From Legionella bononiensis (lineage in GTDB: Bacteria; Pseudomonadota; Gammaproteobacteria; Legionellales; Legionellaceae), in contig NZ_JADOBG010000005.1 of assembly GCF_016786215.1 (NCBI RefSeq), forward strand, positions 23,509-87,508: a stretch of DNA of 64,000 nt, in the 5' to 3' direction. A program made the translations under genes and the position numbers. The notes under the pieces were generated by a model, which was given only the letters and a program-made list of their open reading frames with translations, did not search any database and was not told the DNA's origin. The stretch's first letter is position 1; the number at the start of each line of letters is the position of its first letter. Below are positions 29,382 through 38,152 of the stretch, piece by piece.

Positions 29382-30278
29382 ATGGATAAATTGAACTCCT
29401 TAAAAGCACTCATGCTTCTCATCGTTTTAGGTTTTATTTGGGGGTCAGGTTACTCATTAGCTAAATTTGCCATGACCAATGGAGTATCCCCACTCGGTTA
29501 TGCATTCTGGCAATCCTTAGGTCCGGCTATACTGTTATCCTGTATTTGTATTGCCACAGGAAAATTCTCATTGTTTAACCGATCCTATTACGCCTATTTT
29601 TTTATTTGTGGGTTAATAGGAATCGCCATTCCAAACACCAATATGTATTTCATTGCCAGTCATATTCCTGCGGGATTACTCGCAGTACTCGTTAATACTG
29701 TTCCCCTCCTAGTATATCCATTAGCCCTGTTGACGGGTCAAGAGAAATTGGATGGTTGGCGATTTGTTGCATTATTATTTGGCATGACAGGAATTCTTTT
29801 TATCATTGGAATTAATACCACAGGTTTATATTCTGGTTGGACTTTATTAGCACTGTTAAGTCCATTAGGATTTGCTCTTTGCTCCATATACATAGGAATA
29901 AAACAACCTAAAGGAATAAACTCGCTTCAAGCCGCAAGCGGCATGCTTCTAGCAGCCTCACTCCTGCTGATTCCCCTTGTTGTTTCCCAAGATGCTTTTT
30001 ACTCTCTTTCAGGCCCATTTACCTTTGTTAAACAGATTATCGTTTTGGAAATTATATTATCCAGCCTGGGTTATTTACTTTTTTTCACTCTCATCCGTAT
30101 AGCAGGCCCTGTATTTTATAGTTTAACCGGAGGTGTAGTTGCCTTAACGGGATTATTCTGGGGGTATCTGATGTTCGATGAAACACCTACACCAATACAA
30201 AGCCTGGCTGTTGTTTTAGTAATTTCCGCAATTTTTCTGTTATCATGGCGTCAATCAATACACATAAAAGGATCCTGA
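29382..30278 (+). CDS. EamA-family (DMT) membrane transporter
   Basis: A 298-residue protein with ten predicted membrane segments in two five-helix halves, the EamA arrangement. LGFIWGSGYSLAKFAM at the N-terminus is the usual first helix, and GALTGLFWGYLMFDE-like wording (VALTGLFWGYLMFDETPT) is the conserved ninth-helix region. Probably an exporter of a small metabolite or amino acid; substrate unknown. It starts a three-gene unit; the next gene begins 3 bp after its stop. Confidence 0.85.
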   Translation: MDKLNSLKALMLLIVLGFIWGSGYSLAKFAMTNGVSPLGYAFWQSLGPAILLSCICIATGKFSLFNRSYYAYFFICGLIGIAIPNTNMYFIASHIPAGLLAVLVNTVPLLVYPLALLTGQEKLDGWRFVALLFGMTGILFIIGINTTGLYSGWTLLALLSPLGFALCSIYIGIKQPKGINSLQAASGMLLAASLLLIPLVVSQDAFYSLSGPFTFVKQIIVLEIILSSLGYLLFFTLIRIAGPVFYSLTGGVVALTGLFWGYLMFDETPTPIQSLAVVLVISAIFLLSWRQSIHIKGS

Positions 30279-30281
30279 TTC

Positions 30282-30563
30282 ATGATTGGTGAACTGGCAA
30301 AACAATTCAGTACACAATTAGAAACCTTTTTTTATTTAATTGCCCTAATTAATGGAATTTTACACTTTATCTTTGCAGGCGCCGTAGCACGAGATGCTGG
30401 TAATTTACACAGACTTGGTCAAAAGCCGGTTTTAGTATCTGCACCGACCTGGGCATTTGCAACTCTAATAGGTGGAGTCCTAACCGCTACAATTTATTGG
30501 TTTCTTCACCATTCAACATTAACCCGACCGTCAATGAGAGAAATTCGTTATGACAAAGCATGA
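30282..30563 (+). CDS. Small membrane protein of unknown function
   Basis: A 93-residue protein with two likely membrane segments (about residues 14-36 and 56-76) and a charged C-terminus. I do not recognise the family. It lies 3 bp after the transporter gene and overlaps the rhodanese gene by 14 bp, so it is translated as part of that unit. Confidence 0.75.
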   Translation: MIGELAKQFSTQLETFFYLIALINGILHFIFAGAVARDAGNLHRLGQKPVLVSAPTWAFATLIGGVLTATIYWFLHHSTLTRPSMREIRYDKA

Positions 30564-30882
30564 TATTAAAACTATAGATGTTCATGAGCTAAAAAATAGA
30601 ATAGATGCTCAATCGGACTTATGTTTAATTGATGTCCGAGAGATTGATGAGTGGCAGGATATTCGTATCCCTGGTGCGCTGCATATACCCAAAGATGAAA
30701 TTACTATCAAAATTAAAGATTCCATGGCGGATAAATCTAAACCCATATATTTACATTGCCGAGGCGGTGTCCGCTCTTTATATGCAGCTCAATGCCTAAT
30801 GGATATAGGTTATCAAGAGGTTTATTCAGTAGATGGTGGCATCATGGAGTGGGCAATGTTTGGTTATCCAATTGAACAGTGA
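30550..30882 (+). CDS. Rhodanese-domain sulfurtransferase
   Basis: Single-domain rhodanese of 110 residues. LIDVREIDEWQDIRIPGALHIP is the CH2A/CH2B region and the active-site loop is CRGGVRS with Cys70. Similar to GlpE-type or thiosulfate sulfurtransferases; it accepts sulfane sulfur from an unknown donor. Its start overlaps the upstream small membrane gene by 14 nt. Confidence 0.9.
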   Translation: MTKHDIKTIDVHELKNRIDAQSDLCLIDVREIDEWQDIRIPGALHIPKDEITIKIKDSMADKSKPIYLHCRGGVRSLYAAQCLMDIGYQEVYSVDGGIMEWAMFGYPIEQ

Positions 30883-31196
30883 TAAAAACGCTGTATCAGC
30901 TCTAACCTAGACCCGAAGCGAAGCCTCAGTGGCAGTTCATTGAGTATATACATTCAAAAGTATTGAGTACTCCAGTTTGCTCAGGTAATTCAATCAGGTT
31001 GTCCAGGGGACAAACAATATCTGCGTTCTGCTCACCTTTTAAAGATGCACATTGATTTATCATAATTTGCATGATTTATTAGATCGTCATCCTCTCGAAA
31101 GCAAGGATGACGCATTAAAGGTGTGGATCACTAAGGTTCAAGCCGCGTCACTTAAGAGGTAATGAACAATAATCAACAGCCCATCACTCCAAGATA
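30883..31196. other. 314-bp gap between convergent units
   Basis: No gene seen. CGTCATCCT (31085-31093) pairs perfectly with AGGATGACG (31104-31112), the short form of the GTCATCC repeat family found elsewhere in the window. A 27-nt segment at 31031-31057 matches 29297-29323 with three differences. Confidence 0.5.
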
Positions 31197-31913
31197 CTAA
31201 CTTAGCCCATTCGATGTAGACGATGTTTCAGCGGAATGAGTTGTATCTTTAGCATGTGCTTTATCTGCTCTTTCTTTAGAAGCTTTTGAACTACTTCCTC
31301 CAAACATAGTGGCACTGGATTTGGCGGGGCTTGCAGTTTGTTCTTTTTTACTTGCTGCAGCATCTATTAGACTTAGGCGCAGGTTCGTTTCTTTTGATAT
31401 TAAATCCTTTAAATCATCCTCAACTTTATATCCTTTAATTTCAAAAGGTTGATACGGCAGATAGCCTCTTCTGCAATCTCCAGCAACATAAATATTATCA
31501 GATAAAAATTTCACTAGACTTTGATACATATCAACTAAATCAATCTCGCCTGGAGTATTTGTTTTTGTTAAATTTAGAGATACTCCTAAATATCGTTTCA
31601 TTGAACTATTATCAGAACTTAATACAAAAGAATATATTCCACCGTAAGTTCCGACTATTTTTTCATAAATATAAAATGCTAATGTATTCAACACTCGAGC
31701 TGCTTCAACTTTATCCTCATGCTTTTCAAGGAGTTCTATAGTTTTTAATAACAGTTGGGATTGAACTCTTCTTTCTTCAGGAAGGATTTGTGTTGCTTCC
31801 CATAATTTATCAGGATCAATTTTATAGTTTTTATCATGATCTCGAATTAATGATCCTATGCTTTCTCTAATGCTGGTTTTTAATATTTCAAATGCTACTA
31901 ATTCAAAAGACAT
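31197..31913 (-). CDS. Unknown protein, possible Dot/Icm effector
   Basis: A 238-residue soluble protein; AAGGAG is 7 nt before the ATG. The N-terminal 180 residues look globular and mainly helical with no recognised domain. The last 45 are low-complexity, rich in Ser, Ala, Lys and Thr (TASPAKSSATMFGGSSSKAS and onward), the kind of flexible tail seen in translocated Legionella proteins. No PmrA box found upstream. By gene order it might be related to Lem14 of L. pneumophila, but I cannot verify this. Confidence 0.65.
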   Translation of the reverse strand: MSFELVAFEILKTSIRESIGSLIRDHDKNYKIDPDKLWEATQILPEERRVQSQLLLKTIELLEKHEDKVEAARVLNTLAFYIYEKIVGTYGGIYSFVLSSDNSSMKRYLGVSLNLTKTNTPGEIDLVDMYQSLVKFLSDNIYVAGDCRRGYLPYQPFEIKGYKVEDDLKDLISKETNLRLSLIDAAASKKEQTASPAKSSATMFGGSSSKASKERADKAHAKDTTHSAETSSTSNGLS

Positions 31914-32140
31914 CTTAATTTCTCCTTAAACTCCATTAACAGGATTAGTGAATCACTTTCACCGAAAATCAGTTTAAACTAATTAATTATTTTCGTCATG
32001 TGTTTTCTTTTTACTAACTACTTAAATTTCAACCGTTTGATTTTTATAATAAAAAAAGTTCTATATTTCATTTATATATTGCATTATGACGCATTTTTAC
32101 GGTAATTTAACCAGGAATTTAATTTTTAGCAGTCATTAAA

Positions 32141-33757
32141 ATGATAAAAATCCTCTGCAGTTTTCTGTTGATTTTATGTACATTTATTGGATATGCTCAT
32201 AACACTCAACCCAAACTAATTGTACAAATTGTAGTTGACCAATTACGCGGTGATTTATTACATTATCACCAGCATCAATTTGGCCCCGATGGTTTTAATT
32301 ACCTGCTAAGCCATGGAATTGACTTTCAAAACGCACATCATCCTCACGCCAACACTACAACCTGTGCGGGTCATGCAACTATTGCGACCGGTAGTTATCC
32401 TTCAATACATGGAGTCGTTGATAATGAATGGTTTGACAGAAAATCCAAGGGTATTATCTATTGCATGGAAGATTTGAATACCACGATATTACCTACTGTA
32501 CATACCAAAACACCAATACCGGGACGATCGCCTAAACAGTTGCAAGGTACGACTTTGGGCGATGAAATGAGTCTCGCTAAAAAAGGAAAAGTGTTTGCTG
32601 TCTCATTAAAAGATCGCTCAGCGATAACGATGGCGGGGCATTCTGGTAAAGCTTTTTGGTTTGACAAGATCAATGGTGGATTTGTTTCCAGCAGTTACTA
32701 TTATTCCAGTTATCCACAATGGGTTCAACAATGGAATAAAAACTATAAACCTGAATCATTCGACTGGACTCTCAGCCAACCCATAGCTCAATATCAAAAC
32801 AGGACTACACAACCATTTAAACAAAATTATGGCGACTTCAACCAAACATTCCCGCATCATGTCACGAATCCACCATCCGAATCCTATTTCAAAGGCTTAT
32901 CCAGAACACCTAAAGCAGATCAATTAACCGCTGACTTTGCAGAACAACTGTTGGTAAATGAACAATTAGGAAAATCAAACAATCAAACGGATTATCTTGC
33001 AATCAGTTTTTCAGCAGTGGATGGCATAGGCCATCAATTCGGTCCCAACAGTCTTGAAGCAGAAGATAATTTATTGCAACTGGACAAGACGATGAGTCAC
33101 TTATTATCCGAACTTGATAGGCAGGTAGGACTTGAGAATATTCTGATTATACTAACTGCAGATCATGGAGTAAGTGACAGTCCTTCTTATCTTAAAGCAC
33201 ATGATATCCCACAAGCTGTCCCTGTAGATATTGAGGCATTAGAGCAGTTCATAAGGCAGACATTACTCAAAGAATACCAGCTTCCTGAGCAGGCATTAAT
33301 GTCAATCACCCCACCCTATGTATATCTCGATCATCAAATCATCACTGAACACAAACTCAGTGTGTCTGCCGTCAGCAGGTTTATAGCCAATGCATTAATC
33401 CAGAAACCCGGCATATATAAAGCATATCCATTACCCATTACCGATATTGAAAAAGATTGGCTCAGTGCGAAGGTTGATCGTATGGCCTATCCCTATCGAT
33501 CTGGGGATGTATACTTGATTCAACCGCCTTATCAATCACATCTTGATAAAAAAGAAGATAAAGTATCCCATGGCACGCCATGGCAATACGATAGTTATGT
33601 ACCTTTATTGTTCGTTAATCCAAACTTTAAACCTAAACTGATTTCACGACCAGTGTACACAACAGACATAGCCCCTACTTTATCGGCTTTATTACTTATT
33701 AAACCACCTTCCGGATCTGTTGGTGTCCCGCTAAATGAAGTATTAGAGGTTTTTTAA
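32141..33757 (+). CDS. Exported alkaline phosphatase-family protein (PafA-like)
   Basis: A 538-residue secreted metalloenzyme. Signal peptide to about residue 19. Two-metal site residues are visible: QIVVDQLRGD (Asp33), the nucleophile Thr in NTTTCAGHATI (residues 71-81), VDGIGHQFGP, LTADHGVSDSP and the late VSHGTPWQY. This is the pattern of the PafA and nucleotide-pyrophosphatase branch, so it should hydrolyse phosphate mono- or diesters in the periplasm. Single-gene unit. Confidence 0.88.
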   Translation: MIKILCSFLLILCTFIGYAHNTQPKLIVQIVVDQLRGDLLHYHQHQFGPDGFNYLLSHGIDFQNAHHPHANTTTCAGHATIATGSYPSIHGVVDNEWFDRKSKGIIYCMEDLNTTILPTVHTKTPIPGRSPKQLQGTTLGDEMSLAKKGKVFAVSLKDRSAITMAGHSGKAFWFDKINGGFVSSSYYYSSYPQWVQQWNKNYKPESFDWTLSQPIAQYQNRTTQPFKQNYGDFNQTFPHHVTNPPSESYFKGLSRTPKADQLTADFAEQLLVNEQLGKSNNQTDYLAISFSAVDGIGHQFGPNSLEAEDNLLQLDKTMSHLLSELDRQVGLENILIILTADHGVSDSPSYLKAHDIPQAVPVDIEALEQFIRQTLLKEYQLPEQALMSITPPYVYLDHQIITEHKLSVSAVSRFIANALIQKPGIYKAYPLPITDIEKDWLSAKVDRMAYPYRSGDVYLIQPPYQSHLDKKEDKVSHGTPWQYDSYVPLLFVNPNFKPKLISRPVYTTDIAPTLSALLLIKPPSGSVGVPLNEVLEVF

Positions 33758-33840
33758 TACAGCATTTAAATCAGACTATAATAGCTTAAAGATTAACGTA
33801 TTTTGATTACAAGAGTAACATCTCAATTGCCCCAGAGCAC

Positions 33841-33922
33841 GTCATCCCGAATGTAATGAGGGATCTCCTGAATGTGGCTCTGTGCCTGTATTTGGAGATC
33901 CTTCACTGCGTTCAGGATGACG
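33841..33922. repeat. GTCATCC...GGATGAC repeat, copy 1
   Basis: An 82-bp unit that starts GTCATCCCGAATGTAATGAG and ends TTCACTGCGTTCAGGATGACG. The ends are inverted relative to each other. A related copy follows 12 bp later and a degraded one is at 50765-50843. It lies in the 470-bp gap between the phosphatase gene and udk, which holds nothing else recognisable. Confidence 0.8.
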
Positions 33923-33934
33923 AAACAAGCATAT

Positions 33935-34016
33935 GTCATCCCGATTGAAATGAGGGATCTCCTTAACATGGTGCGGTGCTTGCATTTAGAGAACCTTCAC
34001 TGCGTTCAGGATGGCG
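33935..34016. repeat. GTCATCC...GGATGGC repeat, copy 2
   Basis: Same 82-bp length and orientation as the copy at 33841, with scattered substitutions in the central loop. The open frame spanning both copies at 33872-34063 is repeat sequence, not a gene. Confidence 0.8.
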
Positions 34017-34227
34017 AAATTCCCGTGTTCATTGAGAAGTGGCCAGAAAAAGGACTGGTATGAAGTACAGTTAATCAGTATTTAAATTTTATGAATATCA
34101 CATTTTCTAGCTCATATCAGATGAAACCCAGATAAATATGAGTTGATACGCATGAAAACACCTATATTCAATTGAATTTAACGCAAAATAGCTTTACTAT
34201 TTGCTCAAAATTTCTAACGATATCATT

Positions 34228-34869
34228 ATGACTAAGCAAGCTATAATTATTGGAATTTCCGGCCCATCAGCCTCAGGTAAAAGTCTTTTAGCAAATACTA
34301 TTGTGAGTGAACTCGGTTCAGAGCAAGTAGTCGTTATTTCTGAAGACGCCTATTATAAAGATAATGGCCATATGCCTTTTGCTGAGCGTGAAAAAATAAA
34401 TTATGATCACCCCGATTCATTCGATCATGCTCTACTTTGCGACCATCTACGTCAGTTAAGGAATGGTAAATCCGTCGATATTCCGATCTATTCCCATTCG
34501 AAACATCTGCGTTTATCTGAAACCAGAGCGGTTGGTCAGCATGCGATCATTGTTTTAGAGGGCATTTTGCTGTTCAGCGATAAAGCCCTTAGAGAAATCA
34601 TGGACATTCGCATCTTTATGTCCACACCCCTTGATGTCTGCCTCACTCGCCGCTTGAAAAGAGATGTTGTTGAGCGCCATCGATCTTTTGAGTCAGTACT
34701 TCATCAGTATGAAACAACCGTTCGACCAATGTACCTGCAATTTATAGAGCCATCGAGCCGTTATGCAGATATCATTGTACCTCGTGGTGGTGAAAATCGA
34801 ATTGCAATAGAGATGATTCAAGCAAAAATGCGTGAATTACTCGCATCACATACTACTAAAAAAGAGTAA
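34228..34869 (+). CDS. udk: Uridine kinase
   Basis: Phosphorylates uridine and cytidine in pyrimidine salvage. 213 residues, the same length as E. coli Udk. [11 protein letters not shown] is the P-loop, EDAYYKD follows, and [13 protein letters not shown] with [16 protein letters not shown] complete the family pattern. A TTG at 34201 extends the frame, but ATG 34228 gives the conserved N-terminus. The stop is 16 bp before the fabI start, indicating an operon. Confidence 0.92.
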   Translation: MTKQAIIIGISGPSASGKSLLANTIVSELGSEQVVVISEDAYYKDNGHMPFAEREKINYDHPDSFDHALLCDHLRQLRNGKSVDIPIYSHSKHLRLSETRAVGQHAIIVLEGILLFSDKALREIMDIRIFMSTPLDVCLTRRLKRDVVERHRSFESVLHQYETTVRPMYLQFIEPSSRYADIIVPRGGENRIAIEMIQAKMRELLASHTTKKE

Positions 34870-34885
34870 GAGGAAGGAGAATACT

Positions 34886-35674
34886 GTGGGATTTTTATCT
34901 GGGAAAAAAGCATTAATTATCGGTTTGGCAAGTAATCGCTCCATTGCATACGGAATTGCTAAAGCATTTCATGCCCAAGGTGCTGAACTGGCCTTTACCT
35001 ATCAAAATGAAAAATTACAGTCTCGTGTTGAAAACATGGCAGCAGAATTTAATTCTACTTTAACATTCCCATGTGACGTAGCCCGTGATGAAGACATCAA
35101 CGCCCTGTTTAGCAATCTGAGAACACATTGGGATAAACTCGATATACTGATTCATTCTGTAGCCTATGCTCCTGCAGATCAAATCAGTGGTGATTTTATT
35201 GAATGCTCTAATAGAGAAGGATTTAGAATAGCCCACGACATCAGTGCATACAGCTTGGTAGGATTAGCTCAGGCAGCCTTACCCATGATGGAAGAAACAC
35301 AAGGTTCGATATTAACTTTAAGTTATTACGGAGCTGAAAAAGCGGTACCCAACTATAATGTCATGGGTATAGCAAAAGCAAGCCTGGAAGCAGCAGTACG
35401 TTATCTGGCAGCAAGTCTGGGTCCAAGAGGATTAAGAATAAACGCCATATCTGCAGGACCAATTAAGACACTTGCCGCGGCGGGCATCAAAGATTTTCGT
35501 AAAATTCAGGCAGCTTATGCAAACATTACTCCACTGCAACGAAACGTAACTGCAGATGAAGTAGGAAATACAGCAGCATTTCTTTGTTCTGACTTAGCAT
35601 CTGGAATAACTGGTGAAGTAGTTCATGTGGACGCAGGTTATCATGCTGTTTCGACTATGAGCGAGTTAGGCTAA
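34886..35674 (+). CDS. fabI: Enoyl-ACP reductase (NADH), FabI type
   Basis: Last reduction of the fatty-acid elongation cycle. The start is GTG 34886, with a strong AGGAAGGAG 6 nt upstream, giving 262 residues, exactly the E. coli FabI length; an ATG at 34832 inside udk would add 18 unrelated residues. [11 protein letters not shown] is the NAD-binding loop and the Tyr-Tyr-Lys set is Tyr147, Tyr157 and Lys164. Co-transcribed with udk. Confidence 0.95.
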   Translation: MGFLSGKKALIIGLASNRSIAYGIAKAFHAQGAELAFTYQNEKLQSRVENMAAEFNSTLTFPCDVARDEDINALFSNLRTHWDKLDILIHSVAYAPADQISGDFIECSNREGFRIAHDISAYSLVGLAQAALPMMEETQGSILTLSYYGAEKAVPNYNVMGIAKASLEAAVRYLAASLGPRGLRINAISAGPIKTLAAAGIKDFRKIQAAYANITPLQRNVTADEVGNTAAFLCSDLASGITGEVVHVDAGYHAVSTMSELG

Positions 35675-35798
35675 CTGCTCATTGTAATTGGCCTGGCACA
35701 TTAAATTTTGAAGCAGAGTTAACACGATTTTTACAGTAAGTCAGGCGCAATTCCTTTTAAGAGCAAAATTATAACCAGTTAAAAGAGGTGACTCATTT

Positions 35799-35879
35799 AT
35801 TTAAGGGACCATACAAGGTTCCTTAAATACTCTATTGATGATCTGATTTATAACATGATTCCGCGCATAAAGCGCGGAA
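35799..35879. terminator. Two hairpins between convergent fabI and effector-like gene
   Basis: ATTTAAGGGACC (35799-35810) pairs with GGTTCCTTAAAT (35817-35828) with one G-T pair and a 6-nt loop. TTCCGCGC (35859-35866) pairs perfectly with GCGCGGAA (35872-35879) across 5 nt. Neither has a strong T-run, but both fit termination of the convergent genes. Confidence 0.45.
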
Positions 35880-35934
35880 CATAGACTTTAGAACATTAGA
35901 AAACAACCACTGGGAATGTTAGAAACGTTACAAT

Positions 35935-37218
35935 TTAGGATCCATATGAAAAACTTCTACTTTCATCTTGTTCCATTTCTTGCTCTTGTTCTTTTATAGC
36001 TTTGGCATCATCTAATTTCATTTGGTTCATTACATTTCTCATACATTGCGTTAGGCTTACATTGGATTGCATCACTGTAAATTGCTGCAATTCTTCTGAG
36101 AATTGTTCCAATGACAACAGATCCGGATCTTCAAGCTTCTCAACCAGTTCCATGCCACTAAAATAAACTTCTTTGAATTCCTCCACCGGCATTTCAACTT
36201 GTGTAGCCAATTGTTGAAATTCTTCAGCAGAAGGTTTAGTACCTTTAAAAGCAAATGATGTTGCAAGTGCAACATAGACTCCAGTAACGAACGAATCTAA
36301 TTTAATATCTTTATCAGCGGAATTATGGATAAATTTCATCAGTTTAGGACTCGAATTCATCAACCTTCCAACATTTGAATTTATAAATTGTTGGTTTTGC
36401 AACAAGCTTCTCAGTCCTTCTTGTGGAGACCGTATTATGGCCACTGTCAACAAACATGTAGCGAGTGCTACCGTGCCTTTCATTACCATCGGGTTTTCCT
36501 CAAGTAGCCTCTGCCCATTAGGACTTTGTTCTATAGATTTTGCGATAGCAGAAGCCGCTTTACCACTCAGCAAACCATATATACTGAATGAGGATTTGCT
36601 CAATATTTGTTTAAAATCGAGGGATCCCGATTGTAACTTAGCAATTGATTCAACGATGCCCTTATTAATACCATCAATAAATGCATCTACAAGCAAAGAA
36701 TTTCCCTGGTTTATAGTATCCCCTAGAAGTCCTTTAAATGCATATCCTCCTACATTAGATGTTAAAGCTGCTTTTCCCTTTATCACCTGTTCGGCCACAA
36801 TTTTTGAAGTTGCTTTCACAGCAGCATTGATATCTGTCGGTGTTAAAGTATTTGCGACAGATTTTAAAGCTACTTCCTCGTTGGCATTAATATCAGACTC
36901 TGACTTGGTTTCTGTTACCGAACGTAGTAAATCACTAACTGTCCTAACATAATCAGTAATATAATCAACTGTAGATTTATAAACATGATACATTACTTGC
37001 TTTCCAGCTGGAGTTGGGGCATGTACCATCACTGGTTGAATCGGTGGCATATTTACAGCAACATAAGGGTAAGATCCAGGCATATTGTGCATTCGATTTA
37101 AAATCTCTTCGCCACTTGGATTGCCCTGTTTCATTATTGACATTGCTCCTGGGATCAATGGATTTTGTACACTAAAGGCGACTTGTTCCTGAGCAAGTTC
37201 TCTTAGATTGTATGGCAT
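35935..37218 (-). CDS. Candidate Dot/Icm effector, unknown function
   Basis: A 427-residue protein with no recognised domain and no N-terminal signal peptide. GAGGAG lies 8 nt before the ATG. One hydrophobic stretch (about residue 250, MKGTVALATCLLTVAIIRS) may insert in a membrane. The C-terminus is highly charged with Glu clusters close to the end (KEQEQEMEQDESRSFSYGS), the E-block type of Dot/Icm signal. It is flanked by a 934-bp gene-poor gap upstream and is AT-rich. A role in host membranes is only a guess. Confidence 0.72.
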   Translation of the reverse strand: MPYNLRELAQEQVAFSVQNPLIPGAMSIMKQGNPSGEEILNRMHNMPGSYPYVAVNMPPIQPVMVHAPTPAGKQVMYHVYKSTVDYITDYVRTVSDLLRSVTETKSESDINANEEVALKSVANTLTPTDINAAVKATSKIVAEQVIKGKAALTSNVGGYAFKGLLGDTINQGNSLLVDAFIDGINKGIVESIAKLQSGSLDFKQILSKSSFSIYGLLSGKAASAIAKSIEQSPNGQRLLEENPMVMKGTVALATCLLTVAIIRSPQEGLRSLLQNQQFINSNVGRLMNSSPKLMKFIHNSADKDIKLDSFVTGVYVALATSFAFKGTKPSAEEFQQLATQVEMPVEEFKEVYFSGMELVEKLEDPDLLSLEQFSEELQQFTVMQSNVSLTQCMRNVMNQMKLDDAKAIKEQEQEMEQDESRSFSYGS

Positions 37219-38152
37219 AATAAAATCTCCTCATTAGTTATGATTCAATTATGACCATATTGTCTTATACAGGCGTTAATAATATATACATATTGTATAT
37301 ATATTATTCATAAAATGATTATTGATCGTAATGGTAATCAGATTACATTAATACCAAGCGTAAATTTGGGCTAAAAACACTAAATGCAATTTGACATGAT
37401 CTGTGAAAAAAATGAGTCCAGAATGGCATAAGAAACTCGAATACAACTATTAGTGGAACTGACGCTGTCCTAATCTTCTGATTGATCTACCCTACAAAAA
37501 ATCTAAAATGAGGTGTAAACCGCAACGTTTAAAAGAAAATGAATCTTAAAAATTATAAAACACTAGCATTAATCCTGGAATTACCTAAATGGATTCAAAC
37601 AGTTCTACGCCAGTTCTCAATTAACCACATTAAAATGATCTTCATGAGAACTATTTTTTAATTTTTTCTTCAGTTCATTAATATCATCAGGTACAGGTAA
37701 TAAATGATTAAAACCCTTGAAGGTAATAAAGGACGTTAATAGGATAGTTAGTCATCAATCCAATTATTAAAAGCTCGATGCACTCTTTAAACTTGAGACC
37801 TTTTATGTATGACCATTAATTTTAGTCGTTGGAAGGACGAGAGAGTGCATTGCCGTAATTATCAAACGGGGAATGATGAATAAAGGATATTTTGAATTAC
37901 ATTACTGTATTAGTTAATAATCAAAAATTACATTCGTCTTTGAATGCTAAAAGATCAAATCAATTTAAAAAATTACTATTAGAGTCTATATAAAGAAGTG
38001 GTTTAGTTGATATGTACAAATTTGCTTGATTACGTCATAAACCAAGGATTTTTGGAGCGAGGATAATGATATTTCAAAATACTACAACAGATTCTTCAAA
38101 TAAGTATCAGTAAAATGCCCATCATTATCCCAGCGAATCAATAGCTTGAAAT
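37219..38152. other. 934-bp gap with gene fragments but no intact gene
   Basis: The largest non-coding stretch in the window. Short coding-like frames remain: on the minus strand 37625-37751 (about 42 codons ending NELKKKLKNSSHEDHFNVVN) and just after ppiD (ending DNDGHFTDTYLKNLL, stop near 38085); on the plus strand a 33-codon frame from TTG 37892 to 37993. A 9-bp inverted repeat, ATGCACTCT (37778-37786) with AGAGTGCAT (37842-37850), bounds 73 bp. These suggest decayed genes rather than a regulator, but none is identified. Confidence 0.4.

Noticed and set aside
31914..32140. Possible PmrA or CpxR box before the 31.2 kb unknown gene
   Set aside because: Single TTAAT and GTAAA-like words occur but not as a correctly spaced direct repeat.
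33872..34063. 63-codon plus-strand frame
   Set aside because: Spans the two tandem GTCATCC repeats; repeated wording and no SD.
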